Assembly: GCA_907165135.1 (NCBI GenBank)
Contig: OU015567.1
Span: 315,001 to 379,000, forward strand
Source of the DNA: Oikopleura dioica
Lineage: Eukaryota > Chordata > Appendicularia > Copelata > Oikopleuridae
Direction: 5' to 3'
Length of the DNA stretch: 64,000 nt
Below the pieces are notes generated by a model. That model did no database searches. It was not told the DNA's origin and was given only the letters and a program-made list of their open reading frames with translations. This document shows positions 22,760 to 33,101 of this stretch, piece after piece. Numbering within the stretch: position 1 is the first letter of the stretch; each line of letters starts with the position of its first letter. A program made the position numbers and the translations under genes.

Positions 22760-23130
22760 TTCTAGCGCTAGAAAGGCTCGATTTCGAGGCTTGAAAAGGG
22801 TAAGAAATGGAGAACTCCGTGCCTATCTACGTATGTTGCGTGGATTGATGTTACTTCACTCTCCGTTTCAGGAGAGGGCCGAAAACTCTGATACGATTTC
22901 TTCCAGTTATCACGGCGTTTAGCTAAACAAAGAAAGTTAGGTCCGATTCAGATTTTCTCTAGAGCGCGCGGAGCAAAATGTTTCTAGATGGCCGGCATTC
23001 TCTAACGCCGGCCATCATTTCTCTTCAGTCTGGAAATTCCAGCGATAATTTGAGTCCGAAAGCGAGATAAAAATGGTAAGTCTTTGATTTCCAAGTAGAA
23101 ACCTGACCGTTTTCTTTAAGATTTTGAGGT
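22760..23130. other. Divergent intergenic region, no gene supported
   Basis: Lies between the cyclin gene and the next minus-strand gene. There is a short palindromic stretch around 22,985 (gatggccggcattctctaacgccggccatc) that can form a hairpin. An ATG directly followed by GTAAG at 23,073 could be a first exon on the plus strand, but I could not connect it to anything. Confidence 0.3.
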
Positions 23131-23134
23131 CTAA

Positions 23135-23451
23135 TTAGTTCCGACAGTGACAACCTCCAGTCACGTGGGGACGGAGAAAGCAAAACAAGATGAGTGCGTC
23201 GAAAAGCGAAAACTTGAATGGAAAACTTCCTTCATACTGCGCTTCTATTCTCGACTCTCCGAGAATTACTGCGGATCCATAGCTTGGATTCCTCTCTGTA
23301 CAAAATATTGAAAACTAGTAATAAAATATCCATTCGTTCATTCAAACTGTGTTTGAGGTGTTGATCATTTTGCAGGGACAGAAAGACAGTAGTTACCTGT
23401 AATGGCTTTCAACTGATTGACCAGCTTTGAGGCAGGGAGAGTTGGAGCCAT
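23135..23451 (-). CDS. Small two-exon protein, unknown
   Basis: The ATG at 23,451 starts MAPTLPASKLVNQLKAIT. A GT donor at about 23,396 and an acceptor (ttttgtacag) near 23,300 join to RNPSYGSAVILGESRIEAQY and a stop near 23,135. Size is about 72 residues. The predicted frame has good protein-like composition but no family I recognise, and the first ~35 residues of exon 2 look more convincing than the end. Confidence 0.35.
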
Positions 23452-23459
23452 TCTGCTTT

Positions 23460-24020
23460 GCTTGGTGAAAGTCTTATCAACTTAAATCTTCTTCCAAAAC
23501 AACGCACTATTGCATAACCTTCCGGAACTGTCTAAAAGACAAACTGTCAGGAAAAATACAGCAGGGAGTTGTGCAGCTAATAAATGTATCTGTATCATCG
23601 ATAAGGGTGTTTTCCGTTAAAAAGTTCTGTGATAAGGCAGTGGTGGACAGTTCTAGTTTCATTTGTCCTTTTTTCTTCCTAAATGACAGGTTTTTGATGC
23701 AGCTTTTGCTTGAAAATCGGCTCCCAGAGCAGTGAACTTTTCCAGTGTCAACAACTTTCAACCGTAGAGAGATGCTTTCCTTCTAGCCATACGGTATCTC
23801 TTGAATTTGGGCATGTGTTTAGACTTGCTCCTTAGGGGTGTACCTCCCTGGGTAAGGGGCCATGCCTTCATTTTTCGTAAGTTTAAGAATACGGCCCAAT
23901 TTCGGGCTCCAAAAATAGAATCACCGTATGTCACCTGCCTAGATGATTACAGCGTAGTGTGACTAGATATATCCTAAGCGATCACCATCGCCTCTGATGA
24001 GTTCAGAAACCAAATAACGG
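23460..24020. other. No gene supported
   Basis: One minus-strand frame (23,507-23,761, 84 codons) has no visible family or splice context. There is a GC-rich patch at 23,830-23,900. I see no further structure. Confidence 0.35.
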
Positions 24021-27000
24021 TTAAAATTTGAAGAAATTTGGGCGTTCTGGTTTCTCAAATTGACGAAAAATTTCTTGATTTTCGAATGAATTCAAAGTTG
24101 CTTTTAAATCAATCTTTCTTGTTTCATTGTTTGACACATTCCTAAGTATCTCTTTGGCGGTGTGGAACAAATGAGCCTTGAGCTGAAGTTTGTCTTCGCG
24201 ATTCTGATGCGATGTGGACAGATGACGGAGCTCCTCAGTTGTCAAAAGACTGCGCCGGACGCATTGCGGGGAAATGAAGTCGCAGGCAATTTTGATGCAT
24301 GAGTTGATATTCAGAACCTTTAAGATTCACTAATAAAGGGGATTCGAGAAAGAATTACCTGATGAATAGCTCCAGAAGGGATGAAAACCGCGTCGCCCTC
24401 GCATTGAAGAATATACTTTCCTTTTACTCCATGTTTTTCAAGCATTTCCCTAGAGTGAAACATAGCCAACAGCGGATGCAAACGCGCCTTTTACCTGATT
24501 TCGCTGGTGATGTAAGTATCCTGGTCATGAATCGCATCGTTCCCAGATCCCTTCTTGTACTGCTCCTCGTCTCGTTTATGAAGCAGTTTTCTTATTTTCT
24601 CGGTATCGCGGACGGGCCAAATGTGCCAGAGCGCGCCCGGTTTTCGTCCAGACTCGATGAAATTGTCGATTTCTTCGTCGGAGAGACCCCCTTCCACGAG
24701 CAAATTGCGCAAGGCTTCTCGTCGCTGCCGTTTTGAGAAGGAATTGACTGGTTCGACGACGTTTGTCATCACGTTGATTGCGCCGGAAATGTCGATGTGG
24801 CAATCTGTACTTCCCTGACAAGAGAGTTAATTCAACCGCAATGACCGCAAAACTCACCTGTTTCATCTTCAAGAAGACTTCATGCTTATTTTTGTCGATA
24901 AATTCTTCGAGCCAGCCATAAGCAATGTACATTTTCGGTCCTAAATCGGGGATGCAAAAGTACTTTGGAAGGTACTTCGCCAAATTGAGCGCTCCATCGC
25001 GGTGGCAGATCTCGTGACAGGGTAGAAATTCCTTGAAGGCCTTGAAATGAAGCGGCATTTTTCGGCAAATGTCGTCTGTTGTCGGCCAATCTACAAGGAA
25101 AAGTCGATAATTGGGACTGTCTTGAGCAGGATTTCCAATACCTTTGAGCTTATAAATAGGAGGATCTTCCATTGACTTCGTGTATCGATGATTGTAATTG
25201 CTGAATCCGGCCCAAAACTCGCGGAGAGCACCTTTAGAAAGATGTTCGTTTTCACGGCAGTCGACCAGAATCGCTCGCTCCTGGGAGTAGTTTTCTTCGA
25301 AATAGTCTACAGACCAGATTTGATGGTCGAATGAAGGATGCTTGTCAAGATCGAAAATGACTATTGGCTCGCGATTTTCCCAATGAGCGTAGATTTCTGT
25401 GTCCAGAGCTGACTTTGCAAGGGTTTTACTCTGTTTTGAAAAATAAGATATAAATCAAGTTTTTTTTCCTGAATTTATTCTTTTTAGAATGAAAGAAAGT
25501 TGCTTAAATTTGATTTTTTAATTATTTATTGAAAGAAAGATGTTTTTAAAGTATTTTACAAGTTGAGAGAATAATTGTACATGGGAATGTTGGAAGTTTG
25601 AGCAAGAGATTCGTAGTAGGTGTTGAAGTAGGATGGGAACATGTGAGCGTAGTTTTCAGTTGTCGAATTCTGAGCGAAGTGGGCGTAGATATTATCGGCG
25701 AAGGCATTTGAATTTGAGGCTCCAGTCAGATGAGAAGATCCTTCGTCCTCGGAAGAGCTGGAGTTAGTGTTTGGAGAGCCAACAGAGCAGTCGAGTTCTG
25801 ATTTCTGGCGCTTGGAATTGGTGACGTCTTGGTCTTCATCTCGTGCTCGCTTTTCGCCGACAATGGATCGAGATGGAATTGGAACTGGAGCTGCGTCACC
25901 GTGATGGGCTTTCATGTGCTTCCTGAGGCTCGAAGGATGGCAGTATTCGCGCTCGCAGTCATCGACGGGGCATTTCAGGACGCCTTTCTTGTGGACATTC
26001 ATGTGCTTCTTTCGGTCGGAAGAATTGGAGAAGGTCTTTTTGCAGCCTGGATGGTAGCAGTCGAAGGGGCGCTCGCCAGTGTGGATTCGTCGGTGAATCT
26101 TGAGGTTTTCGCTGCGAGCAAATCGCTTTCCACAAGGGATTCCGCTGATGATCTCGTCGCAGACAAAGGGCTTCTCGCCGGTGTGGATTCGAAGGTGATT
26201 GACGAGCTTGTACTTGGCCTTGAAGGGTTTGTCCTGACGGGAGCAGCCGGACCAGGAGCAGGCAGACTCGTCGTTGGTGGGATTGTTCACGTGGTCGAGG
26301 TTTAGATGGTTGATGAAGTCGGACATTTTGGCGAAGGAGAAGCCGCACATTTGACCGTTCTCCATCCACTCGCAGAGGTGATGATTTGCTTGGGAAGGTA
26401 CACGGAGAAAGACGTTTGATTGGGAGTAGAGAGGATCGAAGTTGGCGTTTGAAGCAGCGTTTCCGTGGAAGTTTTGCATATTTCGATGATTTGTTGTTTT
26501 GCTTTTTGTTGATTGTTTGTTGAGGATGATTATGTTTTGATGGTTGATTCAATTTCTCTCCTGGTATAAATACCACAGTAGGTTAGTGCGGCGCGCGAGA
26601 GCGCATTTCAACCAGCTGGTCAGGCGCTCGCCAAGGGGCAAGTTTCGCTCTGAGCGCGAAATCTAGAATCAAAGCGCTCTGATCTGAATCACACCTGCGA
26701 GTTCCGAAAGTTATCAAGATTATCACCAAAAATTTCAAAGAAAGTAAAGATTACACAGAAAGCTCTCCCTACATGAAGAGTAATGAAACCCAGTGCCTTT
26801 GATTTTTTGCCGTCGAGATGAATCACAGAATTCGGAGTGTCACGGAAATGCTTTGTGTCGATGATTTCAACCTTTGCTTTGAAGCGTGAATGCACTTTTC
26901 CCGAGGAGTCGATTCGTTGCTCGATTTTGTTGATTTTGTCCAAATCAGAAGGGCTCAGCTCATCGCCACTAAATTTCAGAATTTATCAAGAGAAGCAGCC

Positions 27001-28272
27001 TTAATATTTTTTGATTGAATACGAACCTAGGGGAAATGGCAGGATCATTGTCAGAATCGGAGCTTTCAAAGTCCGAAAGGGGATCGACCAAGATTTTCTC
27101 AATGTCCTTGAGTAGATCTGCTTTCATCTTTTCGTCGATTTTTCGCTGCTCAAGCTTCAGGAGTTCTTCGAGCTGGCTTTTGTTGATATCTCCTACCAAG
27201 TCGAGCTCTTGGGGAATGACGTTCTTGTCTTTGAGGTAGCGCTCGGTTGACAGTGGATGGCAAACGTCAGGAACATCGTGGCTAAAGTTTCATTTTAGGA
27301 ATTGAAAGCAACAGAAACTAATACCTCGGATTGCTGGACATGATAAATTGAAGTAGCACGTAGATGTTTTTGAAGGATTCGATAGGTATGAAGGAAATGG
27401 GCAGGACCGTGTTTCTGAAAAAGTACTTTTTTAGTGATTTGTCAACTAAAAGGTTCAAAAGAGCCCTTATCCAAAAATTTTGGATTCAAAGCTCGAAATT
27501 CAAAGAAGGCAAGATGGCTAATGCATTGTTAAACATTTTCCGTATTGATACCCCGCCATGCATTTGCATCTACGAGCAATTCTAGTGCTTCTTAGAAGGC
27601 CGTCTTTGACCCCGCGGCATGACCCCAGCCTGGGGCCTCTGGGGAGCATCTGCCCCGCGCAGATGGACTCGTCTAAAACGGAAATGGATACACATCTTAC
27701 CGGTCGTCTGGAATTGTTCGATGGTTGTGGCAGAAGCTGCAGTGATGGATTTTCTTAAGATCAGTTCCAGGAATTTTCTTCATCGCGCATTTTGGACAAA
27801 TCGTACCGCCACAGGAAGTGCAGATGTAGTGCGAGTTGAAGAGGGATGTCTAAATTGACAGTAAGTCCAACTGTTTTGCGAATCCGGGGGTTTACCTTGC
27901 ATCTATCACATGTTTCCCTGACTCCAGGAATCACTCGCTTGACCGTATTCTTCCCGTATCGCATCCGCAATTGCTTGAAAGTTCCATCCAAATAGTCCTT
28001 GTTGCTACTTTTTTCCCACTCAATTTCTTCAAGCAGCATTTCCCGAATATCGCCCCAGAGAATTTCCAACAAATGACGAGCAGTCTGAGGTGAAATCATC
28101 ACCTCTCGGAACTCGTCAGATGGCAAAAACAAGCGATGATACCACTCTGGAATGATTTTAGAATTGGTGAAGCTCGAAGGCTTGAGGCCGCGCTTCTCCC
28201 GGAGAATTTGCTCGATTGACGTCTGCGCCGTAACAGCCTTGCCGGGACAGAGCCGCCGTAACCCCTTTTAAA
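24021..28272 (-). CDS. KDM3: KDM3-type JmjC histone H3K9 demethylase
   Basis: The N-terminal half (about 26,773-28,272) holds the KDM3 zinc finger: ETCDRCK, then LFNSHYICTSCGGTICPKCA and HHCSFCHNH. The C-terminal half (24,021-25,430) is the JmjC domain: PIVIFDLD, LNLAKYLPKYF, DLGPKMYIAYG, CHIDISGAINVM (iron-binding H and D), GALWHIWPVRDTEKIRKLL, and GDAVFIPSGAIHQV with the third iron ligand. JmjC short introns are 43 bp (24,815-24,857) and 45 bp (24,450-24,494), plus one near 24,319-24,358. The family removes mono- and dimethyl groups from H3K9 in the nucleus using Fe(II) and 2-oxoglutarate. The halves are joined across an intron (about 25,431-26,772) whose donor and acceptor are both phase 0 and which contains the ZIC gene. 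The extreme 5' end is unresolved: the frame is open to an acceptor at about 28,270, with no ATG. Confidence 0.8.
25556..26479 (-). CDS. ZIC: ZIC-family C2H2 zinc-finger transcription factor, nested in KDM3 intron
   Basis: Single exon of 307 codons. It has five C2H2 fingers: the divergent first finger CEWMENGQMCGFSFAKMSDF, a long-spaced second (CSWSGCSRQDKPFKAKYKLV), then three regular fingers with HTGEKPF and HTGERPF linkers (CGKRFARSENLKIHRRIH; CKKTFSNSSDRKKHMNVH; CEREYCHPSSLRKHMKAH). This order and the tryptophan-containing first fingers are the ZIC/GLI signature, and the linkers favour ZIC. ZIC factors act in the nucleus in neural and muscle patterning; tunicates have ZicL/macho-1-type relatives. 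A Ser/Asp/Glu-rich tail ends MYNYSLNL. It lies on the same strand inside the phase-0 intron of the demethylase gene. A TATA-like tataaata sits at about 26,565-26,573, upstream of the ATG. Confidence 0.85.
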   Translation of the reverse strand: MQNFHGNAASNANFDPLYSQSNVFLRVPSQANHHLCEWMENGQMCGFSFAKMSDFINHLNLDHVNNPTNDESACSWSGCSRQDKPFKAKYKLVNHLRIHTGEKPFVCDEIISGIPCGKRFARSENLKIHRRIHTGERPFDCYHPGCKKTFSNSSDRKKHMNVHKKGVLKCPVDDCEREYCHPSSLRKHMKAHHGDAAPVPIPSRSIVGEKRARDEDQDVTNSKRQKSELDCSVGSPNTNSSSSEDEGSSHLTGASNSNAFADNIYAHFAQNSTTENYAHMFPSYFNTYYESLAQTSNIPMYNYSLNL

Positions 28273-29109
28273 GCGTTTTAAAACATTTTAAATTTTTAAC
28301 GCGGTCAAGTTGGTAAAATGGCTCGAAAGCGCTTCTAAGCTGATCTTTTCACTAATTAAGTCGTCTTAAAAATGCACGAGCAGTAATTCTTTTTCCTTAT
28401 AAAAAGGGATATAAAAAAGAAGAACGGGTGAAAATGTCCTTGAGAGTTCTGTGTTTTCTTCGTGTAGTTGCTCTAGGAACGAGTTTTAGTTTAAATTTGA
28501 TTCATTTTTTGAGCGAAGCGAAAAGTGCCTATAGAAACTATGCAAAGAAAAATTCTAGTTTCAAGCGAGATTCAGGTATTTCCACGAGCGGGGCCTCCTG
28601 TGTCGGCAACCTGAGTCAGGGTCCAGAAAGAGCTGAGATTCTTCTTACAGTGGGTTGCACAGTTGGTTCCCCTTTGCGATTGCAGCTTTGGTTGCCCTTT
28701 TGCCCGCACTTTTTCTATTGTTCTAGACTCGCTCAAAGTGATTGCTGGATTGGTTGACCCTTCACCCGCTCTTTAGGGGGCAACTACCTGCGCACCCACT
28801 GTAACCTAAGAATGAAAAGATAAATTTAGCGGAGCCGCATTGCGGCTTTGCTTTAAGAAAAAGCCGCCTGGTGACTTTTAATTGAAGCTTTTTCCGACCC
28901 CTGACTCAAGGTCTCATCCAGGTTGCCACGAATGTTGACCGAATTTGTTCTCCAGGAAAATTTTTTCAATTGAGAATTTTTTAGATTCCGAAAAGAGCGC
29001 ATTCGGAATAGAAAAACCGATTTCAATGGCGGACTTGGACCTTTTTATAGATCAATTGGCAACTAAACCTGACCGTATTTACACATAAAGATCACTGACT
29101 GAAAATTCA
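28273..29109. other. Intergenic with a large foldback-type repeat
   Basis: No gene supported. About 28,603-28,925 is bounded by a left half (tcggcaacctgagtcagggt) and a right half (cccctgactcaaggtc...caggttgcc), so it is a longer member of the foldback family, with internal sequence including a gccgc hairpin at about 28,830-28,866. Confidence 0.5.
28603..28925. repeat. CTGAGTCAGG foldback element, long member
   Basis: Terminal halves tcggcaacctgagtcagggt and cccctgactcaaggt...caggttgcc face each other across about 280 bp of other sequence. Confidence 0.5.
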
Positions 29110-30570
29110 CTACTTAGACCAACGTCTTAATAAACCCACTAATGAGTCTCTTTGAAAAAAATCAAAACGCTCTTCCTGAAACGCGCAAGAAATGTTTCTG
29201 GTCAAATCGGGCGACGCATCAAACTCGCCATTCTCGTCGTAATACAAGCTTCTCTCGTTGCAATGGGACTTCTGAAAATTGTGAAAATCTTTCCAGTAGA
29301 GCTTGTCGCAGACGCCGCAAACGTAGTTTTCTCCAATTCCGCGGCGGATGAAAGTGTCTTTTTTCTTGTTCGCGTATTGACGGGTCAGATATCGCATGCA
29401 CGGAGAGTCTTGAATTTCGCCAATTGTTGAGAGCTTTTCTTTTGCATCTGCTTTCGAAATTTTCGCCCTTTTCTTCTCCGGCTCTTCTCCGGCATTACTG
29501 TTTGGCTCAGAACCGAGAGGAGAAGTAGGAACTTCATCATCCGTTAGTGTAGAGAGGGTTGAGTTTTCTTCAAAAAACGACGTTTCTTCTTTGATTTCTT
29601 GGGCTTCTTCAGTTTTTTCTCCGATTTTCTGCATTTTTTGCCCGGTTTCCAGAGCTTGAGATTCTTTTTTCAGCTCTATTTGGTCTTTTACAACCTCTTT
29701 TGGCCCTTTTTCCGACGGTTTTTGCCCGTTTTCTTGCGTTTTTCTTTCGTTTTCAGTCAGTTTTCCCTTTTTCGTCGACCATTCATTCACCGACCGGCAC
29801 ATGGCTACTGTAACTCTGAGCGTATGACTGTCATCTTCGAATATAAACGCCGAGTTGGGACATCGCCAGATTTTTATCTTCGACGCTTTTTGAAAGGAAA
29901 ATTGCTGCTGAAACTGTTTGTCGTCGGGGTCGGCCATGAAGTTGTTCGAATTCTGGATGATTTTTTCGATGTATCGTCGGACGTCGAAGATGTCTCTTGA
30001 AACGCTTTCCCGGAGCGTTTTTTCCAGCTCGTCTACAGCGATTTTCGTCAGGTTGAATGGCTGGTAGAAGCTGTTATTCCACACGATTTCTACACCTTCC
30101 GGTAAAGCTGGCCATTGAAACTTCCTCTGCTTGACAATTTCTAGCGGTCCCCATTCGTCAACCCTCGGCTTATTTTGCTTCAACAGTTCTTTTTCGATCT
30201 TTTCCATGTTAGGAATCGGCCGGACTTTTATTTCTTTCGGCTTTTCTTCGACTAAAATCGCTTTCTGTGGTTTTTGCTTTTGAACCGTAGCCGGAGCTGG
30301 AGCTGGATTTTGGACCAGGGAAGAGTTTGTTTTCGACCGAATTTTCTCTTCTTTTGGCGGTTTTTTCTTGCGCTTGAAATCTGGAAGATTCATTTTTCCC
30401 TTCTCCTTCTCGGATTTTTCGGATTTTCGCTTTTTTGGAGGATTTTGAGGATCTTTCTTTTGATTCTGATTTGCAGTTGCGAGAAAATCGAATTGGTGGA
30501 GGCGAAAAGCAGGTTTTTGCGTTTTCTGTTTTTGAACCTGAGTTGCGCGCGGCGGAGAATTATGAGACAA
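29110..30570 (-). CDS. Lysine/glutamate-rich protein with a C-terminal cysteine motif
   Basis: An uninterrupted frame of 486 codons. The N-terminal third is low-complexity, rich in Lys, Gln and Pro (KKRKSEKSEKEKGKMNLP). A middle part looks folded (VEIVWNNSFYQPFNLTKI; SVSRDIFDVRRYIEKIIQNS). An acidic linker follows. The C-terminus holds YVCGVCDKLYWKDFHNFQKS then HCNE, a possible single zinc knuckle (CxxC...HxxxxHC). Basic low-complexity plus a zinc motif suggests a nuclear protein. The middle segment resembles a DNA- or chromatin-binding module in style only. The start at 30,570 follows a splice-acceptor-like stretch, so further 5' exons are possible. I do not recognise the family. Confidence 0.55.
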   Translation of the reverse strand: MSHNSPPRATQVQKQKTQKPAFRLHQFDFLATANQNQKKDPQNPPKKRKSEKSEKEKGKMNLPDFKRKKKPPKEEKIRSKTNSSLVQNPAPAPATVQKQKPQKAILVEEKPKEIKVRPIPNMEKIEKELLKQNKPRVDEWGPLEIVKQRKFQWPALPEGVEIVWNNSFYQPFNLTKIAVDELEKTLRESVSRDIFDVRRYIEKIIQNSNNFMADPDDKQFQQQFSFQKASKIKIWRCPNSAFIFEDDSHTLRVTVAMCRSVNEWSTKKGKLTENERKTQENGQKPSEKGPKEVVKDQIELKKESQALETGQKMQKIGEKTEEAQEIKEETSFFEENSTLSTLTDDEVPTSPLGSEPNSNAGEEPEKKRAKISKADAKEKLSTIGEIQDSPCMRYLTRQYANKKKDTFIRRGIGENYVCGVCDKLYWKDFHNFQKSHCNERSLYYDENGEFDASPDLTRNISCAFQEERFDFFQRDSLVGLLRRWSK

Positions 30571-30673
30571 ATTCCGTAGGGAATTGGGGCTCCCCTGATC
30601 GATGGCTCTTTCTTTCTTGTTAACATAATTTCAGCATATAATATGCTGAATAATAGCATATAATTTCACCCAT

Positions 30674-31329
30674 TCAAATGGTTTCAAATTTGTTGAAAAA
30701 AAGAAGCCATTCCTGATTCAAATTCTGTCCAGTTTTGATGACTTTTCCGAGCTTCCCGTCCGGCATTCTGATCATGTGACCTGGCTGAAGAGGCATTTGA
30801 TTTGTTCCCTGCACAATCGTCATTTGCGATTGCGTCCAAGGGCGAGCGATCTGAGATGGTGGTCTTTCTGGGCTGATTCGGGGATATTGCGAAGTCGGGA
30901 GCCAAGGTTGATGAGGAGGAAGGTTGCTTTGGGGGCGAATTGGGGTCAGCCCGGGCGGCGAAGAATGTCGCAGAGTGGGCTTTTTGTGGTTTTTAGAGAG
31001 TTTTTTTCTGATTCTGGGCTCGGCAACTGGTCCAGAAAACCTGAGTCAGGGGCTAAAAAACTTTAATAAACGGCAAAAACCCGCGTAAAAGATCTTTCCG
31101 GCCCTGACTCAGGTTTTGGCAAATAAAAATTAATCGCGAGTTTAACCAATGCCTGTATGATAGCTCCACTGCCCAAAAACGGCACTGGGCGACTATGAAA
31201 CGGCATGTTGGAGCCATTTGGAGAATTCGGATTCATGGAGTTTTCATTTCGCGAGTTTCCGGAAAGAGGGTAGATTGGCGCCTGAATACTTCTGGGATTC
31301 GTCTGTTCTTTGTCATCCCGTCCTTTCAT
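30674..31329 (-). CDS. Pro/Gln-rich protein with conserved basic C-terminus
   Basis: Two exons, about 31,147-31,329 (or longer) and 30,674-31,018. Exon 1 reads NPNSPNGSNMPFHSRPVPF then GSGAIIQAL. Exon 2 is rich in Pro and Gln and finishes GHMIRMPDGKLGKVIKTGQN, NLNQEWLLFFNKFETI, stop. The 128-bp intron (31,019-31,146) is almost filled by a foldback repeat, whose last bases (ttgccgag) form the acceptor. The MPDGKxGKVIKTG segment has the shape of a small beta-barrel strand pair. The family is unknown. The 5' end is not placed. Confidence 0.5.
31014..31118. repeat. CTGAGTCAGG foldback element, in intron
   Basis: Left half tgggctcggcaactgg...aacctgagtcagggg, right half ggccctgactcaggttttgg. It occupies most of a minus-strand intron of a host gene. 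Confidence 0.65.
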
Positions 31330-31594
31330 CGCGATTTACGATTTTTCATGGCATTTCTGAAGATTTTCAAAAGTGAAAATAATTCTAGCGTAGGATTGGG
31401 ATAATTATTTATCAAAATTACTCAGTAAGAAACAGAATCATAAAATAGCTGATAAATACAAGAACCGTAACTTTACAAAATATCGATTTTTTCTTGATTT
31501 CAAATTCTCGTAAAGCGCTTTTTCTCACTCGAACGTGATTGGCCGAGCGCGCCAAATTTAAAAGAAAAAAACGAGAAACTAAAAAGCTCCAAAA

Positions 31595-32666
31595 ATGAGT
31601 TTGGAAGCAGCGAAAAAGCCTGTCTTCGAGAAATCCTCAAGAAAAGCATCACAGGTAAAAATCACTGTAATTATAGACTGTTTCACTAATGTAGTTGTTA
31701 ATCAATTTGATTATTCGTCGTGATTAATTAACGAAAATAGAGAGAATAGGTTTGGAAAACACTTTCTGACAGCTTGAGGCCGCGAAAATCGACAGTAGAT
31801 GCCATCGTTCTTCAGTTACAGAGGTAAACTACTGTAAGAAGAAAAATGAAATTACCTTTTTTTAGATTTTTCGAAAAAGAAGAAGTTCCATTTCTCGAGC
31901 GCGCTGAGAAATTTCTGAAATCGGCGGATTGCTCTCTTTTTGAAGAAAAAGCCGAATTCGACGATTTTGGATACAAAAGAATTTTGATCGCTGAAAATGA
32001 AAAGTTTAACTTGGTGCTCATGTGCTGGCCAGAAGGATCTGCTACGAGCATTCATGATCACACCGGATCCGAGTGCATTATGAAGTGTTTGTCAGGTGAG
32101 ATCTTGAATTGTCGGAATAATTTTTATCGTTCTTTGGCCATGGTTAGACTCTAACCGTTAGAGCCTCGTCGACCCCCGTAGCTTGAAGATGAATGTCCGT
32201 TTTAGAAATTATTTTTAGGAAAAATTCGCGAAACGAGGTACAAATGGCCAGAAAAGAAACGACAGGCGTTGGAGAAAATCGGCGAAGAAGATCTTTTGAA
32301 AAACGAAGTTTCCGGGATAAATGACGAAGCTGGACTTCATCTTATCGAAAATCCGTCGACGGCGGAGAGGGCGATCTCGTTGCATTTGTATTATCCCCCG
32401 CTTTCTGAATGTCTAGGTAAGAAATGCTCTTTTTTCCATCAATATGAGCTCGGAACCTGTGAAACAGAGTTTGTGCCAGAAAAAGCTTGAATCAAAGGCC
32501 AATTAAAAGCTTTTTGAACACGAAGCCGCGAACTTTTGGCCCTGACTCAGGTTTTCTTCGCTATTTGACTTTAGTTAACAGATTTATCACCCTATTATTG
32601 ATGCTTTCAGTATTCGACGAATATACAGGAAGAGCGCGACGAGTCCGGCTCAAGCTGTCTTCTTGA
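31595..32666 (+). CDS. CDO1: Cysteine dioxygenase
   Basis: Exons: probably 31,595-31,653, then 31,773-31,823, 31,866-32,095, 32,219-32,416 and 32,611-32,666. The protein shows FGYKRILIAENEKFNLVLMC, the iron-binding HDHT, the cysteine of the Cys-Tyr crosslink (SECIMK), WPEKKRQALEKIGEEDLL, GLHLIENPSTAERAISLHLY with the third iron histidine, and a final VFDEYTGRARR. This matches mammalian CDO1, which oxidises cysteine to cysteine sulfinate with oxygen in the cytosol. The link from exon 1 to exon 2 only keeps frame with a GG-AG intron, so the start is uncertain; the remaining introns are GT-AG. The last intron carries a foldback element. Confidence 0.85.
32448..32560. repeat. CTGAGTCAGG foldback element, in CDO1 intron
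   Basis: Left end gagctcggaacctgtgaaac and right half ggccctgactcaggttttct, inside intron 32,417-32,610. The left CTGAGTCAGG core is degraded. Confidence 0.5.
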
Positions 32667-32769
32667 AAGAAGCCATCCAATATCCATCCCTCTCCTCTCT
32701 CTATTCTCGTTTCAACCCCTTTTTCCGCGCTATTTTCCCCCTCCCTCTTTGTGATTTTGCCTTTTTCAG

Positions 32770-33030
32770 TCTTGCGCTAGTCTCCTCAACGTAATTGCCA
32801 ACGAACCAACGATAGGAATGTACCGAATTCAAGAGCACATCCGCAAAACTGTGCCAAAGATGGAAAAGGAAACGGAGCGATTTCAAACCGTCGCCTCCAA
32901 CTTCGATAACGCCTGTTTCACTCTTGATTCCATCTCCGACTCTGTCAAGCTCGTCGAGAAAGGAGAAAGCGCCATTGACCGAATTGAACGCGATTTGGTC
33001 GAGCTCAACAATATCCTTGCTCGAGAATAA
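32770..33030 (+). CDS. BORCS8: BORCS8-like subunit of the BORC complex
   Basis: The frame opens after an acceptor (ctttttcag, 32,769) and reads LLNVIANEPTIGMYRIQEHI then RKTVPKMEKE and a helical tail to ILARE. The segment NEPxxxxYRxQEHxRxxxP is distinctive for BORCS8 (MEF2BNB), part of the lysosome-positioning complex BORC. It begins 104 bp after the CDO1 stop. No upstream exon with an ATG fits in that gap. If the acceptor is a trans-splice site for a spliced leader, the first ATG is at 32,818 and the NEP motif would be untranslated, which is unlikely for a conserved motif. A hidden exon or non-AUG start is the alternative. Confidence 0.65.
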   Translation, partial: SCASLLNVIANEPTIGMYRIQEHIRKTVPKMEKETERFQTVASNFDNACFTLDSISDSVKLVEKGESAIDRIERDLVELNNILARE

Positions 33031-33101
33031 TTCGAAAAAATCTGCCATTTACTTTTTCTAGCGTTTTTCTCTTTTTAGAACATCGGTTTTTGAACTCAAA
33101 A

